Notes: generated by a model not told the origin, from the letters alone. Shown: positions 21,213 to 30,530, counted from the first letter of the stretch. The stretch: DNA of 64,000 nucleotides from Candidula unifasciata (GCA_905116865.2 CAJHNH020004957.1:195371-259370), one strand, 5' to 3'. Made by a program: numbers and translations.

Positions 21213-21545
21213 CTTCTTCTTCTTCTTCTTCTTCTTCTTCTTCTTCTTCTTCTTCTTCTTCTTCTTCTTCTTCTTCTTCTTCTTCTTCTTCTTCTTCACC
21301 TCCTCCTTCCCCGTCTCCTTCTTCTTCTTCTTCTTCTTCTTCTTCTTCTTCTTCTTCTTCTTCTTCTTCTTCTTCTTCTTCTTCTTCTTCTTCTTCTTCT
21401 TCTTCTTCTTCCTCCTCCTCCTCCTCGTCCTCTTCTTTTTCTTCCTCCTCCATGTCCTCTTCTCCTTCTTCTTCTTCTTTTTCTTCTTCTTCTTCAGCCT
21501 CTTCTTCTTCTCCTCCTACTCTTCCCCCCCCCCCTTTTCCCCTCC
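20382..21545. repeat. 1.16-kb (TTC)n array with CTCC-rich interruptions
   Basis: The largest simple-sequence block in the window. It is built of several pure TTC runs separated by short recurrent islands such as ACCTCCTCCTTCCCC and GCTCCTCCACCTCC; the same islands reappear at different positions, so blocks have been duplicated. Every frame stays open as homopolymer-like sequence with no biological meaning. Its right end meets the 3' end of SINE-A copy 4. Confidence 0.97.
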
Positions 21546-21555
21546 TCCTTCTTCT

Positions 21556-21990
21556 TCCCGTTCACAGGCTGTGACTATAGTGAAAATGTCTGGATATTTG
21601 CCAACTCCTAGACATTTTTCTTGTTCCAAAGCTTAAGTTTTCGTCACGATGCTAAAAATTCAACATGATAATTTGGAAAAAAATAATTTAATTTTATATC
21701 AGCCTTCTTAGCTTATTTGTTTACAAATAAGCTGTTTCTCGATAAATCTAGTACAAGGTGTTGTTCCCACAATTTTCTGATAGTATCATTATCCACTCGA
21801 TATCGGATGGTTGGGTTGGCGGCTTCTCTCAGACACAGATCTGGCTTATTTGTATGGATACCGTTGGTTCTTTGTCTCCCAGGCAGATGCACTCCGACTT
21901 CAAAAGGAAATCCCTAATAAGTGGCTGTGTACCACATTCTATTGTCGCCCCCGCCCCCACGAAATAATGGGGCGTCCTGAACACACATGG
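21556..21990 (-). mobile_element. SINE-A copy 4, degenerate
   Basis: The 3' end (ACAGCCTGTGAACGGGAAG on the minus strand) borders the TTC array, and TGCATCTGCCTGGGAGACAA plus the GACTTCAAAAGG block lie near 21880-21910. The middle is diverged or carries an insertion (21560-21850). Confidence 0.55.
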
Positions 21991-22154
21991 AGAACCTTCA
22001 CTTTATATCTTTCGCATGTGGTGTGTTTATTATTGTCTGTTTTGGTGCCTATATGTAATTGATCAACTGTCAGTGGTCTTTGTAGGCAAACGTTATATTT
22101 AAATTTGAGGCTTATATGACATCTGACAGAAGAGGAGGGCGAAGCTAAATTTCA

Positions 22155-22290
22155 CACACACACGTACAGTCACGCACACACACATACACACACACACACA
22201 CACACAACACACATATATATGTGTATATATATATATATATTTATACATCTACACTCACACACACGTGCATACACATACATGCACACATAT
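22155..22290. repeat. compound (CA)n-(TA)n-(CA)n
   Basis: CA repeats, then about 14 TA units, then CA-rich imperfect sequence. Confidence 0.9.
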
Positions 22291-22374
22291 GATGGTTCAA
22301 CCAATGGCGAAGCAAGGTCAGGTGGTACCCGGTGGGAACAGTTTCCCGAACATACTTCTTGGTTTGGCTTGCTT

Positions 22375-22950
22375 TGTGAAACACCACATCGTCACGTTCA
22401 ACCAGCTTCCCCGAAGTGGAAGCTCTAGAATATAATTGTTACTAGTTTATATTCGCCAAATTCAGGGGCTTAGCATTGCTCGCTACCAAGTAGCCATGAA
22501 TAAGACTCTTGTAGATAGTTAGTTAGTTCTCCAGACATGTCCGTAGGTGCTCAGATCCGTCCCTTAGTATGAACCCCAGCATCCTGTGACTAATAGTGCC
22601 ATTTCTTTGTGGACTGATAAGTCTTTTTGTATGCCCGGTATGTTTCTCGCTTTTGACTATGCCGATCTTAAATTCCGAGTCTTTCATTCTGGTGAGCGGT
22701 GTGGAGTTGCTGTCTCGAAAGTCCTCCACCCTTCTAACTTATCTGAGGGCATTAATAATTTCAGCACGATCCATGGGTTGACCTTCAACAGTGACAGCGG
22801 ATCTAGCCAGCTTATCAGCCCTTCTTTTTCCGTCGACACCCGGAACTCTTGCAGTGTTGATAAGATCAAAGGAGACAGACCCAAATACTGTCACGACCGG
22901 CGACCAAGTCGTCTACCGGCGAGCCAATTGCCGACCCAGTCTCCGATCCT
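22375..22950 (+). repeat. dispersed repeat E, copy 3, split by LINE-M
   Basis: Left part 22375-22514 (GTTCAACCAGC to GACTCTTGTAG), right part 22855-22950 (TGTTGATAAGATCAAAGGAG to CTACCGGCGAGCCA). Joined without the insert they match the other copies. Confidence 0.75.
22515..22844 (-). mobile_element. 5'-truncated LINE-M (RNase H tail) with TSD
   Basis: Minus strand begins at VPGVDGKRRADKLARSAVTV (RNase H end, GNERADKLA-like with G-K-R variant), continues RMKDSEFKIGIVKSEKHTG, HTKRLISPQRNG, EHLRTC and ends in an AACTAACTAACTAT tail. Flanking ACTCTTGTAG (22505-22514) and ACTCTTGCAG (22845-22854) are a 10-bp TSD with one mismatch. It lies inside repeat E. Confidence 0.8.
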
Positions 22951-23330
22951 CGAACATACTTCTGCGTACCATACTAGATATTTATTTCTATTTCTTTCTC
23001 AATATCTTCTGCTCAGTGCATCAAACATGATAAAGCATTTCTAGTTTTAGAATCGGCTGTGTCTTCAGAACTTCAGTTTCATGCCAGATAATGCACAGAT
23101 GATGGGTAAATTGTAAGTAAAAAATACACAAATAACAAATTGCTCGATTTATTGCCTGGCATATCTGGCTGTCTGTCGCCAGAGGCATACAGCAACATAA
23201 ATAAACTGCGGAAGACAAATGAGCGCGTTTTGCTGATATACACACCTTTATAGATGCAGACATGCAGATCCGTTATTCGTAGTTTGTGTTTCCAGGGCGT
23301 TCACGAGCGTTTGCTCACAGTGGAATCTCT
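22951..23330. other. no recognisable feature
   Basis: AT-rich sequence with no shared repeat. Confidence 0.4.
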
Positions 23331-23358
23331 TCTCTCCCTCTCTCTCTCTCTTTCTCTT

Positions 23359-23403
<45 letters not shown>
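23331..23403. repeat. (TC)n microsatellite
   Basis: CT array with few interruptions; a second (TC)n lies at 23586-23616 after GTTCGTTCGTTC. Confidence 0.95.
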
Positions 23404-23405
<2 letters not shown>

Positions 23406-23579
23406 TTTTTCTTTGTTTCTTCTCTTTTTTGATATTCATAATATGCATATTATCATATGAATAAAACATGCTTATTGATAAAATATAGCTGCAGTGTGAA
23501 AGACGGGTGTTTGGAAGGGCCGAATGTAAGACGGGCCTGCGTGCCCAATTTGTGACCCTTTGAAAATTAAGTTCGTTCG

Positions 23580-23616
<37 letters not shown>

Positions 23617-24400
23617 CTCCCCCTCCCGTATACTGTATTTCCTCTCTTGATTTATTACACTACCTATATTTAGTATTTTTACTGTCTAGAAATGTAGGTA
23701 TAATTGGAGCACAGTCCAACGTTACATGACTTACATCTCGTTGATGGTGTTTATCTTTTTCTGTATTTTTGTCTGTGTGACGACATTGCGTTGTGCTGTT
23801 TGCGGCAATGCTGTGATATTTGCGCCTATCAGCCGATACATCTGACCTTATAGACTATTTTTTGACCTGGTTGTCTTCCCGGTTAGTTTCGCGAGACAGG
23901 GACATATTGTTGCCTTATTTTTGTGGTGTTTTCTTTGTCTTCTTATCGACATGCTTTTCCCCAAAAAAACCTGTCTAGGGCAACCACGTGTAGACTAATC
24001 GGCCCTCAAGAGAAAGCAGGGACTGATCATGGGCATTCCCTGCCATCTCAGGAGGCTTCCATAAAGGCAGAACCGACACATGACGCTTTGGTCCTGGGCT
24101 CACCCAAGGAATCGTCACGTTCTGCACATGACTGCTTCACCTCACATCCTTATATTATGCTGCCCACTGGTCATGGGCTACGCCCTCCGGGAATCAGCAG
24201 GGAGCAACCGACAGGTCAAGGGCTTCAATTACCACACACATAGGTACATTCTTCTTTCGCATTTTAGACAATTTAAACTTTGTTTCATCACGGCCATCTT
24301 TAGATAAAGATACAGATGGGCGTGGTTTTATCTGGACGCTTGTCATGACAGTGGTGAGAGAGCATGCATCCGGCATGACTTTCCCTGTTTGGTCCCGGTC
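23617..24400. other. no recognisable feature
   Basis: Short open frames occur around 23923-24243, but none shows a domain or splice context. Confidence 0.4.
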
Positions 24401-24408
24401 CTCTAGCG

Positions 24409-24577
24409 CAGTGACTCTCAACCGTCCTAATACCCTTTGATACAGTTACTCATAACTTCAATAAATATGTGTTTTCCGTTGGTCTTAGGACACCCCTGTG
24501 AAAGGTTTGTTTGACGCCCCCCCCCCCCCCCCCAACCTCTTAAAAATTGGTCGCTACCCATAGGTTGAGAACGGCTG
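24409..24577. mobile_element. hAT-type MITE, 169 bp (Charlie-like ends)
   Basis: Left end CAGTGACTCTCAACC and inverted right end CAGCCGTTCTCAACCTATGG are the classic hAT/Charlie CAGTGNTTCTCAACC type, with a GTAGCGACC-like block inside. The perfect 8-bp TSD is CTCTAGCG (24401-24408 and 24578-24585). A C run sits in the centre. No ORF. Confidence 0.9.
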
Positions 24578-24585
24578 CTCTAGCG

Positions 24586-24955
24586 GGTGAGGCCTGTGAT
24601 AGCAGACATTTGAACCTTTTTGGCAATTATTAGGACTTTACGCCGTTGGGCAATGAGACGCTGTTTTGCCATATAACATGTATCTGACGGACATTTAAGA
24701 CTCATCATCTTGCTGACAGTGTCAGGTTGTCGTTCACCTCACCACGGTGATGACAACGTTGGTGATCGACAAGGATGTATGGAGACAGGACTGTACCGCG
24801 AGATACCGCCCGCAGGAGATGTTTCTCGTCTAATCTGCGAGCTAATCTCTTGGTCTAAGGCTGAGTCTCAGCAGTTTAGTAGTACTGTGCTGTCACTCAA
24901 CAGACAGTTTAACCGAGAGTTGTCATTTTGGTGTTTATTCGAATAGCAGGGATTA
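24586..24955. other. no recognisable feature
   Basis: Unique-looking; an open frame at 24710-24946 has no recognisable domain. Confidence 0.4.
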
Positions 24956-24969
24956 CTCATGTTCCAAAT

Positions 24970-25362
24970 ATTTGAAGTTTTTGAACAATGGATCAACATC
25001 ATAGCACACTGGTAGTAACCCATAAGTGCTCCCTTCTTCTTCTAACTCAAGTCTGAGTCCTAAAAAGCTCAGCACAGTGCACAGGCTCTGTAGCACCGGC
25101 GAGGATTCTTAAATAATTTGGGTAGAATTTATACTCCAAATTTTTGACCGGGCAGCGCCGTTAGGCTACTCTTTTCGATTTCCAACTGCCAAATAATTTT
25201 TTTACTTGTGCCGCAAGGCACACGGGCGTCTGATCTCACTACACAGAGACCAGGGGTAATTACTAGAAGTCCACGTGAAAAAAATCGCAGTCTTTACAGG
25301 GGATTGAACCCAGAACCTTTAGCACTTGAGGCGGACACCATGCCTCGAGAACACGCAGCTCC
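24970..25362 (-). mobile_element. SINE-D copy 2 with 14-bp TSD
   Basis: Perfect flanking repeats CTCATGTTCCAAAT at 24956-24969 and 25363-25376. Minus strand starts GGAGCTGCGTGTTCTCGAGG (A-box region) and carries GGTTCTGGGTTCAATCCC (B box), then the SINE-D body with AATTACCCCTGGTCTCTG and CCGTGTGCCTTGCGGCAC, ending near GATGTTGATCCATTG. Confidence 0.92.
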
Positions 25363-25579
25363 CTCATGTTCCAAATGAGTTTTGATATACATTATTATCT
25401 GGGGGCGGGTTGCGGGAGGGGTGATCTGGTCTGCTGTGGTGCGTACGTCTATGCTGTTCGTCCATTCCGGCTGCTACCTGACAAGTTTGACACTGCGAAA
25501 CGCTTTCATTCTGGATGACAGACCAAAAAAAGGGTCTGATGGTTTCTTCTTATGCTTCTTCTTTTGTCGTCTTAATTAT

Positions 25580-25846
25580 ACCAGGTTGTAGTCCAGTGTC
25601 GTGGTTTTGTCGTCTCAATGATACCAGGTTGTAGTCCAGTGTCGTGGTTTCTTGCGCTTGTCGTCTGGCTTGGGTGGTGGATTTTTTTTTTATTTTGTAT
25701 TTTTAACAGGTCTCGTTAACACCATGTATCAGTCCCTGTCTTGGTCTTCCCCTCGCCTTCCTCCCTGATTTTCTATTGTAAAAAAAAAAAATCCCATATG
25801 CAGTTTGGGCTTGCAGCCTTCTCTCTATAAATAAACAGAGGGGGGA
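25580..25846 (-). pseudogene. LINE-G C-terminal fragment, distal part
   Basis: Minus strand reads RRLQAQTAYGIFFF and GRKARGRPRQG then HGVNETC, matching DQTAYETFF, SRGRQRKKR and SVAETC in the copy at 39445-39840. This is a post-RT LINE tail. The fragment is cut at 25847 by the ORF1 element and resumes at 28107. Confidence 0.65.
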
Positions 25847-26258
25847 ACCATTTGAGGCATCAATCATTCGCAGCCCGACAGCCAAGTCGCACACAGCTCT
25901 CTCTCGCTCTCCCGATACCGCCCGATAAAGCCACGTGTGTGTCTCTCGTTGCTTGCCAACTATCCATTCGTAGCCAGATTATCAATAGCTAGATACTGGT
26001 CAGAACTCGCTTGACATTCGGCTGAGTTTTGGCTCGACTAGACTATTGTTATTCGTCTGCGGGTGGGTTATTGGCGGCCCGGGAGCACAGCATTATTTGA
26101 GAGCCAGTCATACCAGCCAGTATTTTAAACGATTGCTAGAGAACTAAGGAGAAAGCACGCTTGGGTGTCCTTTTTAGGATACTCTAACAAGCCTTGCCGA
26201 CTCCGAAGGGACCTAGCTTTCGCCACAGACCGCAATTGACATCATCGATTTTCCAATC

Positions 26259-27710
26259 ATGGAAAAACAACAAGCAGCCGCACCCACACCAAGAAAGAGG
26301 ATGGCCATTTCAGCAGCCTCACCGGCAGGCGCCCCTATCGCGGCGCCTCGCACACCAACGCCAACTGAAGCCGCCCCTATCGTGGCGCCAGCACCAGAAG
26401 CCGCCCCAGTCGTGGCGCAGGAACCTACCGGCACCCGCCTTCGAAAACAGCAGCCTGGAGCCCTCAGTAGCGACAACATCATCCAGTGCTCACGTTGTAA
26501 CAAGGCGTGGCACACAGCCGCACACTGCCGCAACAGCCCAGCATGCCGCTACTGCTCTAAGCCGCACGACTTTAAAGAGTGCCCACTTGCCAAGAAGGAC
26601 CCCGACTTTAAAAAGCCTAACAGTAGCAGAAGGTGTTCAAACTGTGGAGGGCCCCACAGCGCCAGATACATGGGCTGCACCTACCTAAAAAAGTGCAAGC
26701 AGCAAGCAGCAATTCCAAGTAGTGAAAGAAGACCAGAGAAAGTGATTCCAGTCGCCAACAACAACGCGACAACCCAGGAAGTGAGAGCACTCAAAATCGC
26801 AGTCCAGAAGCTGACAGCAGACAAAGAAAAGGCCACCGCTGAAAGACTCGAGATGCTGGGACTGATCTCCCAAACGCTAGACGAAGTCAGAGCTCAGAAG
26901 CGAGACAGAATCGCAGAAGCTGCGCACCACACCAAGCTGCTAGCAGAAGTAAATGAAGCAAGCAAGAAACTACAAGGCCTACTGTCACAGCTGAAAACAG
27001 AACAGTACCAGGCAGCAGCCTACCGACAAGCCGAGAGAGAAGAAAGGAAGGCAGAGACGGCCTTACTTAACGAAGCCAGAGAGTCCGCTTACAGAGAAGT
27101 CGCCCTGCTAGTAAAAACAAAAGCAGAAGCAGAAGCAGCTACACGAGAGGCAAAACAAGAACAAGATCTCTTAATAGCAGAGAGAAGCAAGGCACCAGCC
27201 GCAAAACCAAACATCTGCAGGGCCGACAAAAGCACAGAAACAGAAACCGAGGAGGAGGGCACTGTCAAGCCAGTTGAAGAAGCCGTGTCCGAAGCTACAG
27301 AGGCGACCCCAACCGCAGATGAGATCCCAGTCACCACAGAAACCGAACAGTCAGATGGAGAGATCATATCCGACGAAGAAAACACACAAGCGGAGGCGAC
27401 AACACTGAGTCCAGAGGCAGAAGAAATTATAATCCCGAAGGACATTAGCGAAGCCGGCCTAAGGGAAATGGTGCAAATTTTCAACAAACAGGAAAATCTC
27501 CCACACAAGATCAAATTTGAAGGCGGCCGCTACATTATCGAATATGACCGGGAGATATATAAAAGTGGCAGCCTCATGTTCGACGAAGAAAGCAAAGCCT
27601 ACATCCCAAAGTTGAACAGGTTCTGGGAACAAGTGAACGACACCCACTATCGAATAAAAGAAACAAAAAGGAGTCAAAGGAATCGGGGAACACCGAACAG
27701 GCGCCGATAG
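26259..27710 (+). CDS. gag-like ORF1 protein of a non-LTR retrotransposon
   Basis: 483-aa open frame, ATG at 26259, stop TAG at 27708-27710, no interruption. Residues 1-75 are Ala/Pro-rich with a repeated PIxAPxPxEAAPxVA pattern. Three CCHC-type zinc knuckles follow: C77-C80-H85-C90, C96-C99-H103-C108 and C126-C129-H133-C140; the second and third have the CRYCSKPH and CSNCGGPH forms typical of Jockey/I/R1-group ORF1. Residues about 165-315 are Ala/Glu/Lys-rich heptad-like sequence, a probable coiled coil for trimerisation. Residues about 320-395 are strongly acidic, and the C-terminus ends in a basic RSQRNRGTPNRRR. In the family this protein packages its own RNA in a cytoplasmic RNP. The order is odd: knuckles lie near the N-terminus, with no recognisable RRM before them. 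Intactness suggests recent activity or domestication; the TSD favours a recent insertion. Confidence 0.8.
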   Translation: MEKQQAAAPTPRKRMAISAASPAGAPIAAPRTPTPTEAAPIVAPAPEAAPVVAQEPTGTRLRKQQPGALSSDNIIQCSRCNKAWHTAAHCRNSPACRYCSKPHDFKECPLAKKDPDFKKPNSSRRCSNCGGPHSARYMGCTYLKKCKQQAAIPSSERRPEKVIPVANNNATTQEVRALKIAVQKLTADKEKATAERLEMLGLISQTLDEVRAQKRDRIAEAAHHTKLLAEVNEASKKLQGLLSQLKTEQYQAAAYRQAEREERKAETALLNEARESAYREVALLVKTKAEAEAATREAKQEQDLLIAERSKAPAAKPNICRADKSTETETEEEGTVKPVEEAVSEATEATPTADEIPVTTETEQSDGEIISDEENTQAEATTLSPEAEEIIIPKDISEAGLREMVQIFNKQENLPHKIKFEGGRYIIEYDREIYKSGSLMFDEESKAYIPKLNRFWEQVNDTHYRIKETKRSQRNRGTPNRRR

Positions 27711-27741
27711 ACATCAGCCAACCAGAACCGACCAGGCCGCC

Positions 27742-28044
27742 ATGACATGCCAAACCACTCCCACCGGACCGGAAAAAACCCACCTGCCAGAGACCAGCCA
27801 GGCATCGACAGCCAAGATTGACCACTCCCACCCATCCCGTTCCAGGCCACCCGGCACATATGGCTGCCCTTCTCAGGGCAGGCATGTCCACTCCCTAAAC
27901 CTGCAAGCCGCCCGCCAAGCCCACGCTGCTAACAAGACGCAACAAATGCAAGAAAACTCAGGCGAGAATGATCGCCACAAGAAAGAATCAAAATCAAACC
28001 ACAATTGCAAGAGACCTCGATATAGCAAGCCGTCAGGTAGCTGA
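27742..28044 (+). pseudogene. possible ORF2 start remnant
   Basis: A 100-codon frame 31 bp after the ORF1 stop. It includes HSLNLQAARQAHAANK, similar in pattern to the LQxNLxxxRxAxxxL opening of apurinic-type LINE endonucleases, then turns into low-complexity Lys/Asn/His sequence. Too short and too degenerate to be functional; consistent with deletion of the rest of ORF2. Confidence 0.35.
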
Positions 28045-28106
28045 AAGAAGTCAAAAGTTTGAAATTTTTGTTCCTTATGAATCCAATCCAATCCACCATT
28101 TGAGGC

Positions 28107-28330
28107 CGTTAAATATTATGAATTAATCAAGTAACAGGAAGTATTGTGAACGGCACTCATAGAAAGAAGCCTTCTCTCTAGATGGCCAAACCATTTCATT
28201 CAATACATGTCAATATAATTCACACACAGTCGTATTCAAACTTTCTCTCGAATGCTAGTATTTGTAACCCTGACTCTTCTCGTATTGTTATTGACCTTAC
28301 GGAAACAGCTCATTTCACAGGTAACTATTC
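28107..28330 (-). pseudogene. LINE-G fragment, proximal part
   Basis: Plus-strand GGCCAAACCATTTCATTCA, TTTCTCTCGAATGCTAG and GTAACCCTGACTCTTCTCGT match the 39685-39840 copy of LINE-G. Together with 25580-25846 it forms one copy split by the ORF1 element. Confidence 0.6.
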
Positions 28331-28412
28331 TGGTGTCATATATATTGTCCATGTTTGGCACTGATAGCATAAGTAGGGATGAAAAATTTTTTTAATCCTT
28401 TGCTGTTTTTCT

Positions 28413-28682
28413 CGGTGTGTGTTCCGGGCCTCCATTTTGGGGAATACAAGAATAGACGCGCTGCCTCCCCAACAAGTATGTTGTAAGGGTCGACTGACTG
28501 GAGGCTTCCTTCATAGTCGGAGTACATCTGTCTGAGAAGCAAGGAACCAAGAGTCTGCACACAAATAAGTTAGATCTGTAAAATAGATGTGCACGCAACG
28601 CTTAGGTTCTGGAACAAGTCTAAAGTCTAGAGGTGGATAAACAACCAGTACATTCCGCCAGGGTTTACAGCTGGTGAACGTC
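28413..28682 (+). mobile_element. SINE-A copy 5 with expanded GAA tail
   Basis: GTGTGTTCCGGGCCTCC start, GTATGTTGTAAGGGTCGACT, TGTCTGAGAAGCAAGGAACC, GATCTGTAAAATAGATG, TAGGTTCTGGAACAAGTC and TTACAGCTGGTGAACGTCAA end, which runs directly into the GAA array. Shows the tail-to-microsatellite transition most clearly. Confidence 0.85.
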
Positions 28683-28868
28683 AAGAAGAAGAAGAAGAAG
28701 AAGAAGAAGAAGAAGAAGAAGAAGAAGAAGAAGAAGAAGAAGAAGAAGAAGAAGAAGAAGAAGAAGAAGAAAAAGAAAAAGAAAAAGAAAAAGAAAAAGA
28801 AGAAGAAGAAGAAGAAGAAGAAGAAGAAGAAGAAGAAGAAGAAGAAGAAAAAGAAGAAGAAGAAGAAG
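28683..28868. repeat. (GAA)n array continuous with a SINE-A tail
   Basis: About 60 GAA units with a block of GAAAAA variants at 28770-28800; begins at the SINE 3' end. Confidence 0.95.
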
Positions 28869-28989
28869 AGGAAAAAATAGATTTGCCTTAGGCGTAAAAA
28901 TGGATCTATGCAGTTAAAAGCCGTAAATATTTTACAGTTTTCTGTGATTAGCTCATGCAATTTAAAACGGCATAGCTTTGGTTTAAAAA

Positions 28990-29215
28990 AAAAAACATCG
29001 TCACGTTCAACCAGAATCTCCGAAGGGTGAACCTTAGGTTATAATTGAGACTAGGTTATATAAAATGACTTAGCATTGCACAACTCCAAGAGCCCTGAAA
29101 AGGACTCCTAAGGTGTTAATTCGATCACAGGAGACAAGACTCAGACAAGACTTCTGTCCTGACTAGCAGCGAAGTTGTTTACTAGCGAACCAATGGGCGT
29201 CCCGTTCGCCGATGT
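28990..29215 (+). repeat. dispersed repeat E, copy 4
   Basis: CATCGTCACGTTCAACCAGA, AACCTTAGGTTATAATTGAG, GAAAAGGACTCCTAAGG and a decayed GACGAAGTCGTC end. Confidence 0.7.
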
Positions 29216-29454
29216 TTTTGAAATGACAGGAGCCACATGCTTTATATAGTTTAGGGCCTTGTCACTTCTAAATCCGGCCCTGTCAACAAGGCAGATCGCA
29301 GATACCTCGTTCAACCTTCGGAGAACTTAATTACGGTAACCTTAACGGCACACCAGCCACATGTGACCTGTAGTTCTGTGTGGACAATGACCTGTTGATA
29401 AGATTCGTTCATTTGCAGTAGAACGGTTTGATAATTAATTAAGTATCGACATCA

Positions 29455-29760
29455 AAGGCACTCGGGACATTCCCACAAGCGCCTCGTCTCCATCTTCAGC
29501 AGCAAGCGAGGAATTTCAATTCTAGTGGTACCAATATCAATCTGATTGTATATCCGTTTTTATCTTTTCCTTGAGTGCTCTCGTCGACCAGATTCCCTGG
29601 TCTCTCCTTGCAGTGTCATTCTCTTCAGACCACGATGATCCATCTATGCTCTGCACTATTCACCCGCTACCAACGGACCCTTACGACATCTAGATTGCAA
29701 TTCATCAGTTCGCCACCAGATTGTGCAGAAGCAGCCAGTCTTTCTGCCTATTAATGTTTT
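29455..29760 (+). repeat. dispersed repeat F, copy 1
   Basis: ACTCGGGACATTCCCACAAG, CATCTTCAGCAGCAAGCGAG, ATATCCGTTTTTATCTTTTC and AGCCAGTCTTTCTGCCT recur at 35300-35625. Shorter forms are at 41055-41135 and 50155-50255 (-). No ORF or tRNA boxes found. Confidence 0.65.
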
Positions 29761-29764
29761 GATA

Positions 29765-30171
29765 TATTGGTATTTCCTAGGGGACGCTAACTACCCGCGA
29801 CCTCTAAAGCGATGCTTGCCTTATTTTAGCCTAGCCACAAATATGGCCTAATGGCTGAACGTGGTTTCTGGGACCTCTCCATGGGTGATCTTCATCCGCA
29901 TGGTGGCACTTTGTGTCAGCGGGTGTTTATCGCTTGTGTGATGTCCTGGTGGGGTAAAAGAAGATAGATAGACTTTTTATTGGAAGCTGACTAGCAGACA
30001 AGCTTTGAAATAGTCTCACCCCCGCCCCCGCCCCCTCACTAACACCAGTCCAACTCCCACACATCTATTTCTAAATTTAGCTGTTGCTGTTGTTCGCTTC
30101 TTCGATGTGTTTCTGGTTTGGGCACAGATAGAATTCCACTTTTTCTGTAAATTCTTCCAAATTTTTTTTAG
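29765..30171. other. no recognisable feature before a splice acceptor
   Basis: Ends in a pyrimidine-rich tract AAATTTTTTTTAG that would serve as acceptor for the candidate exon at 30172. Confidence 0.4.
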
Positions 30172-30311
30172 CAGTGTTATTTGAACAAATAAACTCCCTA
30201 CCGGGTTTTGTAAGACCTGTCGTGAAAGATGGATTACAGAAGCTGAATGTCGAATTCTTACGTTCGTTTGCTGGTGTTGTGCTTCACATGTTTATCCTCT
30301 GTTTTGCTACG
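30172..30311 (+). CDS. candidate host-gene exon 1 of 3
   Basis: 140 bp bounded by an acceptor (TTCCAAATTTTTTTTAG) and a consensus donor (ACG/GTAAGTCTT). Only one frame is open: two bases then 46 codons reading VLFEQINSLPGFVRPVVKDG, LQKLNVEFLRSF, AGVVLHMFILCFAT. It ends at a codon boundary, matching the phase-0 start of the candidate exon at 36884. No TE similarity and protein-like composition. I do not recognise the family; a chance exon of this size is possible. Confidence 0.35.
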
Positions 30312-30447
30312 GTAAGTCTTCCATCGAATAGTCTCACTGCTGTTAAATATAGAGTTGAGCTGATATTCCTATGCTTGTGTCATTCTAAATTTCTTCAACG
30401 TTGCTTAAATTGTGCATCCTGCACTGTAAAATTTATATATATATATA

Positions 30448-30530
30448 AGTAAAGGACCCTTTTCTATGCCTTTCAGGAGTATTAGATTTATAGAGCTTCG
30501 CCTATATTTTATACATCAAACGGTGTATTA
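30448..30530 (-). mobile_element. SINE-B 3' fragment
   Basis: GTAAAGGACCCTTTTCTATG, CCTATATTTTATACATCAAA on the plus strand, matching the SINE-B 3' end. Confidence 0.65.

Larger units (their letters stand above)
25859..28094 (+). mobile_element. ORF1-only non-LTR retroposon (half-LINE) with TSD
   Basis: A 2236-bp element bounded by perfect 12-bp repeats ACCATTTGAGGC (25847-25858 and 28095-28106), inserted into LINE-G. It has a 400-bp 5' leader with no ATG-rich clutter, one long ORF (26259-27710), about 380 bp of 3' sequence and a terminal GAATCCAATCCAATCC tail. No EN, RT or RNase H domain is present. A start of a second frame at 27742 contains LNLQAARQAHAAN, which resembles the first strand of a LINE endonuclease and may mark the deletion point. 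It looks like an internal deletion derivative of an I/R1/Jockey-group LINE that would need enzymes supplied in trans. Confidence 0.75.

Noticed and set aside
20404..21636. Very long open frames (hundreds of codons) over the TTC array on both strands
   Set aside because: Translations are homopolymers of Phe, Glu, Lys, Ser or Arg caused by the trinucleotide repeat; no start context, domain or splice site.
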